A DNA stretch of 64,000 nt from Lichina pygmaea (taxonomy: Eukaryota; Ascomycota; Lichinomycetes; Lichinales; Lichinaceae). A program made the position numbers and the translations under genes. Below the pieces are notes generated by a model. The model was not told the DNA's origin. It worked only from the letters and a program-made list of their open reading frames with translations, and did no database searches. The first letter of the stretch is position 1. Every line of letters begins with the position of its first letter. The DNA lies in assembly GCA_963422465.1 (NCBI GenBank), contig OY730171.1, positions 62,001 to 126,000 of the forward strand, given 5' to 3'. Below, in pieces: positions 45,512 to 56,171 of the stretch.

Positions 45512-46086
45512 TGTTACGACCCAGGAGAAACACGGTCTTTATATACTCACACAGGCCACAACAGGATACTGGATGGAAGTACCAAGCAGGCACGACACGG
45601 AAAAGAGTCACGTGACTGTCGAGACCGACCAGGGGTTGCTCAACACAGTGTGCATATGCATCGAGCATGGCGAGCCCAGCTCGACAAGCTTGACACAGCA
45701 TGCATATGCGGCGAGACTTGCGAGCCCAGCTCGACAGGCTCGACACAGCATGCATATGCGGCGAGACTGGCGAGCCCAGCTTGACAGGCTCGACAGTGAG
45801 CAAAGCGAGCACAGCTCGCCGAGCTTGAAAACTGAGCACTATATAGTCAGGCGATAGTTCCCTTATGGAACGATCATCTTCAACTCATGTTGTGATCCAG
45901 ACAACTAGATCTACTTTAATACAAACCTCAGTCTTGTACGAAGCCACTGATCAGGTGTCATCACCACCATGTTCCACCAAACCCCTTCGCACTCCTTGAC
46001 ACTCCTCTCCTGTGAGAACCAACCCGCCTTCCACATCTCGCCCTAATCCTACACTCGGGTAGGACAGTACGGTACAGACCGCAACA
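45512..46086 (+). repeat. LTR of Ty3-like copy 1
   Basis: 575 bases with TGTT...AACA ends. It shares both ends with the two LTRs of copy 2. Its central part carries a different set of tandem units (about 50 bases, around 45650-45790). Confidence 0.85.
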
Positions 46087-46618
46087 CTTCGAAGACCCTC
46101 AAGGATGAGTACCTCAGAAGTAACCAACCTGACATTCCCAGATGGAAAGATTGGTATCACCAAGCCAGACCTGTTCTATGGTGAAAGGAACAAGGTTAAC
46201 AATTGACTTATACAACTCCAAGTCTACTTGTAATTCCAACCAGAGACAAAGCTGCCCAAAGAAAAGTGGCCCCTTTTTGCAACAACTTCATGAGAGGTAA
46301 CACTTATTGATAGATTAAGCCCTACATCAACAAACACCTCTCAGGAAACAGAGGTAACAACAGCACAGATGAATAGATAACTACATGGAGACTATTCAAG
46401 GAAGAAGTCAAGAAGATTCTTGGACTATCTAATAAAGACAAAGTAGCTATACAAATGATCCAGCACATCAAGTAACAACACTCAGCTGCAGAGTACACTA
46501 CGCAATTCAAACAATACTCAGTACTGACTGACTAGGACAACAATACCCTAATAGTTATGTACTGACATGGACTCAAGGAAAACATGAAGGATAAGATCAC
46601 CTTCAACAGACAAGTAGT

Positions 46619-46631
46619 CAATACACTGGAT
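46619..46631 (+). repeat. Target-site duplication of LINE 1, left copy
   Basis: CAATACACTGGAT recurs at 51926-51938 on the far side of LINE 1, and the host element reads on without a gap once one copy is removed. Confidence 0.88.
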
Positions 46632-46790
46632 TTTTTTTATTTTTTTTATTTGATTCTTACACTGATAGTAGCTTTTCAGCCATGCAGATCTTCTAGCAGA
46701 AAACCTTTAGAGGAATAAAAACTGAAGACTGGCGGTGACTAGAGGATGTAGCAAAAGGAAATCTTGTAGTGACTGGTAGAAAGAAAACTT

Positions 46791-49700
46791 CTAGATATTA
46801 GAGTGTGAATAGTGGAGTTTGAAAGCCAGATTAAACTGGTTCAGTCTTTTCAAAGACATGAACCAGTATAGAAACTTCTGTAGAAGCTCTGGGTTTGAAA
46901 TAATAGAAGTGAAATCTTGAGAATTAAAAGGAGCTTGCTGTCTTTGACTTGAATAAAGAGAGCATGAAGAGGTGATATGTTTCACTGTCTCTTCTGCTTG
47001 ACCACAGACACATAAAGGGGTAGGAAAATCTGGAACTCCAGCTCTGAATAGAAAACTTGCCAGGCCAATTCTCCCAGTTCTGGTTTGTAGTAGTAGACTT
47101 GCCTCAGCTTTCTGTAGCTCTTTGTAGAGCTTCAGGTTGTTGTGGTAAGGCTTTTGACAAAACACCTACCACCCAGAGTAGCTTCTTCTTTTCTTCTCCT
47201 CCCATTGGTTTTCCCACTCTTTAACAAAGAGTTTCTGTAGTTCTTTCTTTGAACTAGCCTGGTTAGTAGTTAATTGGTTTAACCAAGTGAACTTCCAATA
47301 GGGGGAGATAGTTGAGGATTTCTTTAAAGGTTTCTTCACAGAAGAGGCATAGTGGGAGATATTGGAAAAGATATTGTCCAGAAGTGTTTTCAGAGAGGAG
47401 GTTTGAATAGAAGAGAGAAAACAGGCTGTGCGAAATTTGAAATAGAGATCTAGAGGTAAAAGAAAAAGCTCACTCTCTAATAAGAAAGATGGAGTGGCTT
47501 TGAAGGCACCTCCAATAAGTCTCAGGCATTTGTTCTGGAATGTGCTAAGAGAAGAGATTAGAAGATTTTCTTAGAGGATTGAACCAGATCCCCACAGCAT
47601 AACTCAGTAAAGATCTGAGTATTGCAGTGTACACAAGACGTGATGTGAGGACTGGGAAACCCCAAGTAGAATGTGAAGTTCTAGAAAGAGAGGAAAGTGC
47701 TTTCTGAGCTTTTTGAAGAATAATTCTCTGGTGCTTATGCCAGTGGAGTTTTGCATCCAGGTACACTCCTAATACTCGCACTTCTTCTTTTGGTCTTAGA
47801 ATCACATTCCCCAGTCTGAGCTTAAGCTGAAGATTGTCTGATCTTCTTCTGGAAAAATAAAGTATTTCATATTTCTCAGGAGAGAAGACTATTCCATGTC
47901 TTGCAGCCCATGATAGACATTTGAGGTGTGTGTTCTTTAACTTCAGAAGGTTGCTTTTTAGAGAGTGTCCAAATGCAAGCAGATTTGTATCATCTGCAAA
48001 TCCCAGAGCAGAAACATTAGTGGAAGGAGAGTGTACAGTTTCATGAAGTTCAGAAATGTAAAATAGAAACAGAATAGGAGATAAAGGGGAACCTTGGGGA
48101 ACTCCACAGTGAATAGGAATAGCAGAAGACTCAGAGTCATCAAACACAAGAGTGGTAGAACAACTGGTGCAGAAAGAGAGAATCCAGGAAGATAGCCAGA
48201 GAGGAATTTCTTTTCTCTCTAGGATTTGTTGGAGGATCTTAGGTAGAACTCTGTCATAGGCTCCTGAGATATCCAGAGAAAGTAGAGATGCAACCATGCC
48301 TTCCTTCCAGACTTTTTCCACTTGGGAAGTTAGTAGGAAGAGTGCTGATTCAGTTGATCTTCCTTTCCTGAAGCCTATCTGGATTTCTGGCAAAAGTCTA
48401 GCTTCTTCTGCTACCTTGCTTAGCCTGGTTGCTGTAATAGCTTCCATCAGCTTGCCAGTTGTGTTTAGCAAAGCTATAGAGTGCCAGGCTTTAGCTTGGT
48501 TATAGCATCCTTTACCAGGTTTTCTTAGACAGACTGTCTTTGCATTCTTGAACCTCTCTGGAAAGTATTCCAGTCTCCAGCATGTTGATGTGAGAACAGC
48601 CATAGCTTGGCAGAACTTGGAACCCAGAGCTTTCAGAAATCCATTTGGCAGCTTATCTTTTCCCCCTGCTGTGAAAGGTTTCTTTTTGTTCAGGATTTGT
48701 TCCACTTCTTCAGCAGTAACTTTCTGAGAAAGCTGGATCTCTGGAGTACTCTGGGAACTCTCTGTACTTGGTTCTGGAACAAGTGCTTTGAGAAAGAACT
48801 GGGCTGAGAATGCTTTTGTCTTCTCCTCAAAGGCTTTAGCTAGTCCTTCTTGAGTTTCCAAGTCTGGGACCAGAGAAAGATCAGGAGTCCTGTTGGCTTT
48901 TGTTTTTCCCCACTTTGCAAGCTTCCAGAATTTTGAAGAACTGGCTAGCTTATGGACTTGTTGTCTGAAGGTGGTCTGCTTTCCCTCTCTGACTGCTTTT
49001 TTCTTGTTCTTAGTTGCTTGCTCAAGGTTTTCTTGGGATGCCTGTCCTCTGAGAACTTGTCTTCTTACTCTTCTTTCCTCTCTAACCTTGTTTTGGATGT
49101 CTTGGTTCCACCAGAGAACTGAGTGACCAGATTGCTTCTAGAGCTGTGTACATTTGCTTGCCACTTCTTGGAGAAAGTTGTCCAGGTACTCCAAGTACTT
49201 ATCCACTTCATCTTTGTCTTGAAAGTGGGAAGGTAGCTGTAGCTTCTCACACTCTACTCTTGCAAGGTTTGAGTCCAGTGTTTTCCAGTTCCTTTCTGGC
49301 TTCCAGGTTTTCCTTGGAGGATCCAGGTCTAGGCTAGTTAGTATAGGTCTGTGGTCAGACCCATGAAAGAACTGGAGAGCCACTTTAGAGAAAATCAGGG
49401 AGTTAGAAAGAGAAGAAGAAATAAAAGACAGATCAATTGCAGAACATGGTTTTTCTGAAAGAGATCTTGCTCTGGTGGGAGTAAAAGGTGCAATAGCGAA
49501 ATCCAGATTTAAATCTTTCATTAGACCTTGGAACTTGTTTGCAGTGTCAGAGTACAGTCTTTTTTTCTTTGACCAGTCTGGGTGGTGGAGGTTTGAATCT
49601 GTGACAAGAATATGTTGTCCTTGTACTTGTAAAGTATTTTGGAGTAAACAGAGAAGAGCTTCTGATGCCTCTGTATAGTTTTCTTGACTTGATGGGGTAA

Positions 49701-50031
49701 AGTAAAGATTATGCACCCAAAGAGAAGTAGAAGAGTTTTCCAAGTAGATTTCAAGAGAAACAAAGTCTTTATTCCAGAAGGTAGGATGAAGAGAAGAGAG
49801 TTTCAGGTTTTTATTAATAAGAAAAAGTGTTCTACCAATCTCTGAACAGTAAAGAGGAAGAAAAGAAGAGAAAACAGTAGAGGTGCTTATCTCCAGGTGA
49901 GGGTTTTTCCAGAGTTCTTGAAATGCAATAATGTCCACCTCTTGAAGAGCTGAGGTTGCTAGAAGTAGCTCTTGGACTGATTGGCTTTTTTGCACATTAT
50001 ACTGGAGAAGTGTGAGCTTTGAGTCTTTCAT
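46791..50031 (-). pseudogene. LINE 1 ORF2: endonuclease and reverse transcriptase
   Basis: It starts at ATG 50031, which overlaps the ORF1 stop as ATGA. The endonuclease part (residues about 1-230) shows LLQYNVQKSQ, a QELW site (QEPW in LINE 2), TDSNLHHPDW and GSDHRP, the expected acidic, Asn and His residues. The RT part shows the IALLNTTGKLMEAI, GFRKGRSTESAL, SLDISGAYDRV, GVPQGSPLSPILF and GFADDTNLLAF blocks. The C-terminal region has a CVCG-X8-H-X4-C zinc-like motif. Defects: a TAG where LINE 2 has a Gln codon just after the endonuclease (about 49137), a 2-base deletion near 47550, and a stop just before the last 124 codons. Further substitutions are likely. Confidence 0.9.
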
Positions 50032-51536
50032 GTAGACATCTCATCTTCAAAGATCTTGAAAGGGTTGGCTGATACTTTTCCCTTATTATTTGTTGATCTT
50101 GCCCCAAAAATTTGAACTTCTGGACAGCTTCCCCTGATTCTCTCTGAGCTTCTGGTTGGCTCAGCTATTTTATGTTTTTTCCCCCCCGGGAGTGGCTGGG
50201 AGAAAGAGAAAGATGTAGCTGGAGATTGGGGTACTGGTGTCAGAGATGTAGAGATTGGGATCTCATACTTCCCTGGGCGTGAAATCCAAGCTTCCCTGGC
50301 TTTCTTGGCTGCTTCCTGGCGTACTGGGCATGTGCTAGCCCAGGCTGGGTGAGATCCCTGGCAATTGCAGTATTTTGGTTTCAGCAAGTTTTCAGGAATT
50401 GGGCATGCTCTCCTCTCATGTTGTCCACCGCATGCTCCACAGGCAGTTCTGTTCCTACAGGCATGAGCTTGGTGGCTATAGCAAAAGCACTTGAATTATT
50501 GTGCAATAACTGTGTTTGCCAGGAAGAGTTCCACTTCATGTAGTCTGTGTCCTAGCACTAGTCCATTCTCAATAAGAAGATTGGCCTGTTGGGGAGTAGA
50601 GAGATCCAGGTGGAGAGAGGTGACCTGTTTCTTTTGAGCTATGGATTTCTTGGACCAATATACTCTCAGAATAGTGATCTATTTGCCAAGAGAAGGGTTG
50701 CTAGTCTGGATTTTTTTGCAGGTGTCCTCCAGATTCTCTGGCTGGATATCTGCTGTTCTGACTCCATGAACCAGAACTGCAAATCTCTTGGGCTGGACTA
50801 TTGCCTTTGTATTGAAGATAGTTGCAGTCCAGGAGGAATCCTTTTCCAGAAAAAGCTTAGTTTCCTGGCTCTCTGTGTGAATAAGAATATCCCCTGATAG
50901 GAGTTTTCTCACTGCTCTGATCTGTTTGTTATAAGAGCTTGGGAGTCTGTCTTGGAGAGCTTGGAAGAGCTGGACATGGGTTCTGTTGGCCATGTCTGGA
51001 GTCTGGTGTCCAGGGTGTACCAGAACCTTTTTGAGAATTCTGGAAGCTAGTGGAATTTAAGCAGAGGAAGTTTTTGCAGCTGCCTGTGCATAAGATGGTT
51101 TTGCCTCTTGTCTATCTAGACGTTTGTTGAGGTTTTCAAGCTCCTGGATAATCTTGTTGGTAATGCCAGAGGGTAGAGGCTGGACAGTGCTAGTCTGTAG
51201 CTCTGCAGAGAGTTTTTGCTTAAGGTTCTCCCAGCTTTTTCTGACTGGTTCTGGAACTGTTTGGGTTTTTAGCCAGGAGTTAAGAAGTTCCCAGTCTTTC
51301 TGTATAGTACTTTCAGTGGTGGGAGAACTAGCTTGAGTGTTAGAGAGACTGGAAGCTGGTGTGGCTAGTGGTGCTCTGGGATTGGTTTCTAAAAAAGTGG
51401 GTTTTTTCTTTTTTAGTGCTATGGTGGAGCTTGCTTGGCACAGGTCAACTGTTTCCAGTCTGTGAAGTAGTGCCAGAGAGAGAGGAGTCACCTGGTTTCC
51501 CAGTAGTAATAATCTAGTCCTGGGACCAGACCCCAA
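50028..51536 (-). pseudogene. LINE 1 ORF1: gag-like, Cys knuckles
   Basis: A single frame of about 500 codons ending at TGA 50028, with three internal stops (ending at 51057, 50679 and near 50490). The N-terminal half has a coiled-coil-like stretch (IIQELENLNKRLDRQE). The C-terminal half has closely spaced Cys motifs (CRNRTACGACGGQHERRACP and CNCQGSHPAWASTCP), the CCHC-type knuckles of Tad and I-clade ORF1 proteins that bind the element RNA. No ATG is visible at the 5' end of the open frame, so the true start is unclear or lost. Confidence 0.82.
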
Positions 51537-51925
51537 GACTAGACTTTCCTGGGCAGCTTATTCCAACTAAGCTCTGGGTAAAGCTAGGAGTATTTGCCTA
51601 GACTAGGGACCAGACTCCCTATCTAGACTTTCCTTGAGTCCAGGACTCTGCTAGCTCCAGAGTCAGTCAGACTCTAACTATTCCTCTTATCCTGAGACTC
51701 TCTCTCTCTGGTTGTGGCTGGATTGCTGGTTGTTGAAGAAACAGATCATGGATCCCAAGATCACAACCTTTGACAATCAGGTGTGATTCTCAAAGGTAAT
51801 GGGTTTTCACCTTAAGGTTTGGGTGGGTCAGGACAGGATGTTGGCTGTTTTCCAGAACATATGATAAATTGCTGTCTTTGCCAAAAGTGATGGTCCTTGA
51901 ACAGTGTGGTTCTGGGAAGAGTTTG

Positions 51926-51938
51926 CAATACACTGGAT
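51926..51938 (+). repeat. Target-site duplication of LINE 1, right copy
   Basis: CAATACACTGGAT, identical to 46619-46631. Confidence 0.88.
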
Positions 51939-53749
51939 GAACTCATCACACAAGCAATTGATATTGACAACAAACTCTTCAAGCAAGTGATGGAGAAATG
52001 CCACAATAGAGAATACAGCCACCCTGCATGGCATGTGAGCAACCACTACAGATCACCTAATAAGGCACCACCACATGACCTATATAGCTATACACCTATG
52101 GAACTGGATGCAGTCCACCACAAGGGAAAGTTCACAAAGGGAAGGAATAACTGCAAGAGGAAAGTACTAAAGTACTATACCTGTGGCAAGCTAGACTACA
52201 TAGTAAAAGACTGTTGTTCAAAGAACAAGATGTACTGACAACAACTTAATACACTTGACAAAGACTGGAATATCATCAAGCCAGAGGACTCACCAGAAGA
52301 GACTTAGCTATCTCTTAAATAATAGAATGAATACAATCAGCTATTGGAAGTAGCCCACCAACTAGCAACATCAGAAAGTAAGAATCTACCAGAACAGACA
52401 GGTCAGGACAAGAGACAGGAGCTCTTAACCATCTCTGATAGAGACTGAGACAAACCCACATCTATCAACAAAGAAATACTACAAGGAAGCTATACTTACA
52501 GCATAGACCCACAAAACCTACAGCACAGCACACTACAGTAGAGGTTCTGCACAGAGCACTACTGCACCTACCACAAACAACTACAGAGGGATGGAGGACA
52601 CACACCCTACCACACAATCTGCTAAGAACATTGGGTCAACTGCAAGAAAGATGTGTGTGAAACCCACCTTTGGGACAGATGTCAACACACCACATTTCCC
52701 AGGCATACACATGATTAGCATGACCACCTTATGTTTCTACAGCAAGGCAACAGCAACAACTGCTACATCAAGAACTGGCAGTACTACCTACAGCCCAGAT
52801 GCCATAAGTATTAGCAAGACAAATTCATGAACAGATTCCTCAGAACAGATGGGAATGGCTGGACCTATTGCCCAGTCAGTGGAAAAACACTTCAATCAGG
52901 AAAAGACTGAACTCTCTTGTCAAGGGGTGACATCAGAAGCTCAACAACATGACCCCTAGCAATACAAAGCACCTGTGATTACCTGTGTCACTACACACCA
53001 ACATGCCAGTATGGATGTATGCACTTGTTGATTCAGGAGCCAGTGGAAATTATATTTCAAGACAACTCTACAACACTCTTGGCACTGGGAAGAAACACAA
53101 GCTACAACCCTATCAGCTTGCAATAGCAAATAGACAGACAGAGCTAGTCTGCCATAAGACACAGCCAATGGAAATAAATACCAGACACTATGCTGAAAGA
53201 ATCCACTTTGATATTGTTAAGTTGACTACTCAGGATATCTATTTGGGGATGCCTTGGCTAAAGAAGTATAACCCAGTTGTTAACTGGAAAACAGGAGTAC
53301 TCACATTTAGGAACTGCACTAATAACACAGCTCAGACCTGTTACCAGCTGCAGAAAGTGTGGACAGATAAGAGAAGAAGTCCTCAGTGAAACCTTACTGC
53401 CAGAAAGAACAACTCTCAAAAGAAGAGGTCTATCTTGACAGGTATACTCTGGAACCAGGTGGCCAAACAGTCAGAGATGAAAAAAAAAGTTGTTACATCT
53501 CTGGAGATCTCTGAAGAATACTGATCTGAGTATGATAACCTTTTTCAGGAAGAGACAATAACAGCAGTGTTACCTAAGTACTAACCTTGGGATCATGAGA
53601 TCAAGTTGCAACCAGAGACAGAGCCAGGATTTGGACCAATCTATCAGTTATCAGAAAAAGAGCTCCAAGTACTTTGTGAGTATCTGGAGAAGAACCTGAA
53701 AAAGAGTTTTATTCAAGAATCACAATCACCAGCAGGATACCCAATACTA

Positions 53750-53891
53750 GACCTGTGAAGACTCAAACCTCTATACAGTGCAGGCTGGGAACCTCAGAGC
53801 AGTGATAGCAGGCAGTCTCCCAAGCTGCTTGTAGTCACTGCACCAAGAGCTAATTGAGTCACCAGTTGAGCTGCTGGTGCCTGTGAAGTGA
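53750..53891. other. Unidentified 142-base segment between Ty3-like copy 1 and LINE 2
   Basis: It matches neither copy 2 of the Ty3-like element nor the LINEs. Composition is ordinary (about half GC). CCTGTGAAG occurs near both its ends (53752-53760 and 53880-53888). It could be the edge of a further element in which LINE 2 landed, or filler from a rearrangement. Confidence 0.5.
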
Positions 53892-55572
53892 TTTTTTTTT
53901 ATTTTATTTGATTCTTACACTGGTAGTAGCTTTACAGCCATGCAGATCTTCTAGCTAATAGTGAACTTCTTCAGAAAACTTTTGAAGAGATAAAAACTGA
54001 AGGCAGGGTGTGACTAGGGAATGTAACAAAAGAAATCTTGAAGTTTCTGGTAAGAGAAGAGAATCTAGGTATTGGATTGGGAATAGTGGAGTTTGAAAGC
54101 TAGATTAAACTGGTTTAGTCTTTTCAAAGACATAAACCAGTACAAGAACTTCTGTAGTAGCTCTGGATTTGAAATAATAGTGGTGAAGTCTTGAGGATTA
54201 AAAGAGACTTGTTGTCTTTGTCTTGAATAAAGAGAGCATGAAAAGGTGATATGTTTTGCAGTTTCTTCTGCTTGGCCACACACACATAGTGGGGTAGGGA
54301 AGTCAGGAACTCCAGCTCTGAAAAGAAAACTTGCCAGACCAATTCTTCCAGTCCTGATTTGCAGTAGCAGACTTGCCTCAGCTTTCTGTAACTCTTTGTA
54401 GAGCTTCAGATTGTTTTTGTGTGGCTTTTGACAGAAAGTCTGCCAGCCTGGATAGCTTCTTCTTTTCTTCTCTTCCCATTGGTCTTCCCACTCTTTAGTA
54501 AAGAGCTTTTGTAGTTCTTTCTTTGAACTAGCCTGGTTAGTAGTTATTTGACTTAACCAAGTGAATTTCCACTTAGGAGAGATAGTTGAGGATTCCTTTA
54601 AAGGTTTCTTCAAGAGAGGCATAGCTGGAAATAGTGGAAAAGATACTGTCAAGGAAGTATTTGAGAGGGGAGTTTTGAATAGAAGAAAGGAAACAGGCAG
54701 TGCGAAATTTAAAGTATAGGTCTAGAGGTAGAAGAAAAAGCTCACTCTCTAATAGAAAAGAAGGAGTGGCTTTGAAGGCACCCCCAATAAGTCTTAGGCA
54801 TCTGTTTTGAAATGAAACAAGAGAAGAGATATTGGAGGATTTTCTTAGAGGGTTAAACCAGATCCCCACTGCATAGCTCAGTAGAGATCTCAGTATAGCA
54901 GTGTACACCAGACATGATGTGTGAACTGGAAAGCCCCAAGTAGAATAGGAAGTTCTAGAAAGAGAAGAGAGTGCTTTCTGTGCTTTTTGAAGAATAATCC
55001 TCTGGTGTTTGTGCCAGTGGAGCTTTGCATCTAGGTACACTCCAAGTACTCACACTTCTTCTTTTGGTTTGAGAATCACATTCCCCAGTCTGAGCTTGAG
55101 CTGAAGATTGTCTGATCTTCTTCTGGAAAAATGAAGTATTTCATATTTCTCAGAAGAGAAGACTATTCCATGTCTTGCAGCCCATGATAGACATTTGAGG
55201 TGTGTGTTCTTTAACTTCAGAAGGTTACCTTTCAAGGAGTGACCAAAAGCAAGCAGATTTGTATCATCTGCAAACCCCAGGGCAGATACACCAGAAGAGG
55301 GAGTATGCACAGTCTCATGCAATTCAGAAATGTAGAATAGAAAAAGAATAGGGGATAATAGAGAACCTTGAGAAACTCCACAATGAATAGGAATTGAACA
55401 AGACTCAGAATCATCAAAGACAAGAGTGGTAGAGCGCTTATCACAGAAGGAGTAGATCCAGGAAGCTAGCCAGGCAGGTATTCCTTTTCTTTTCAGAATT
55501 TGCTGTAGTATCTTGGGGAGAACTCTGTCATAGGCTCCTGAGATATCCAGTGAGAGTAGGGATGCAACCATG

Positions 55573-55577
55573 CCTTC
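55573..55577 (+). repeat. 5-bp target duplication of Ty3-like copy 2, left
   Basis: CCTTC lies just before the TGTT of the left LTR and recurs at 62144-62148. LINE 1 has a single CCTTC at the equivalent place. Confidence 0.88.
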
Positions 55578-56171
55578 TGTTACGACCCAGGAGGAACACA
55601 GTCTTTATATACTCACAGAAAGCAGCAGACAGGATACTGGACAGAAGTACCAGGCAGTGTGACACGTGAACCAGTCACGTGACCGGCAAGACAAACCAGG
55701 GGGTGCTCGCCGCAGTATGCATATACACAAACAAGTGAGCAAAGTGAGCAGAGCTCACCCAGCTCGCCGCAGTGTGCATGAAAAGTGAGCAAAGTGAGCA
55801 GAGCTCACCCAGCTCACCGCAGCGTGCATGAAAAGTGAGCAAAGTGAGCAGAGCTCACCCAGCTCGCCGCAGCGTGCATGAACTGTGAGCAAAGTGAGCA
55901 GAGCTCACTGTGCTCACGAACTGAGCACTATATAGTCCGGTGATAGTTCCCCTATAGAACAATTGTCTTCAACTCATGTTGTGATCCAGACAACTAGATC
56001 TACTTCAATACAATCCTTTTGTACAAAGCTGTTGATCAGGTGTCACCACCACCACGTTCCACCAAACCCCTTCGCACTCCTTGACACTCCTCTCCTGCGA
56101 GAACCAACCCGCCTTCCACCTCTCGCCCTAATCCTATACTCGGATAGGACAGTACGGTACAGACCACAACA
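55578..56171 (+). repeat. Left LTR of Ty3-like copy 2
   Basis: 594 bases, TGTT...AACA. The central part has about three to four units of a 48-50 base minisatellite beginning GTGAGCAAAGTGAGCAGAGC. Confidence 0.9.

Larger units (their letters stand above)
46632..51925 (-). mobile_element. LINE 1: full-length non-LTR retrotransposon, Tad/I-like
   Basis: 5.3 kb on the minus strand, with a 5' leader (about 51925-51540), ORF1, ORF2 and an A-rich 3' tail of AAATAAAA type. It is flanked by a perfect 13-base target duplication, so the insertion is complete. ORF1 has Cys-rich knuckles. ORF2 has an APE-type endonuclease and a reverse transcriptase with FADD, but no RNase H that I can see. Both ORFs carry stops, so it is inactive. 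Confidence 0.9.
45512..53749 (+). mobile_element. Ty3-like chromovirus fossil, copy 1 (interrupted)
   Basis: It begins with a complete-looking LTR (45512-46086), then gag-region sequence to 46631. It is interrupted by LINE 1, and gag, protease and the start of the RT region resume to 53749, where similarity to copy 2 stops. It is badly decayed, with well over a dozen breaks, and is older than LINE 1, which sits inside it. No 3' LTR is seen in the window. Confidence 0.85.

Noticed and set aside
44673-45857. One open frame spanning the Copia-like fossil and the adjoining LTR
   Set aside because: It is a chance read-through across the insertion junction at 45512, not a gene.
55600-55930. Regular repeats in the LTR as a possible CRISPR-like array
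   Set aside because: Units are contiguous tandem copies without unique spacers and lie within an LTR of a eukaryotic element.
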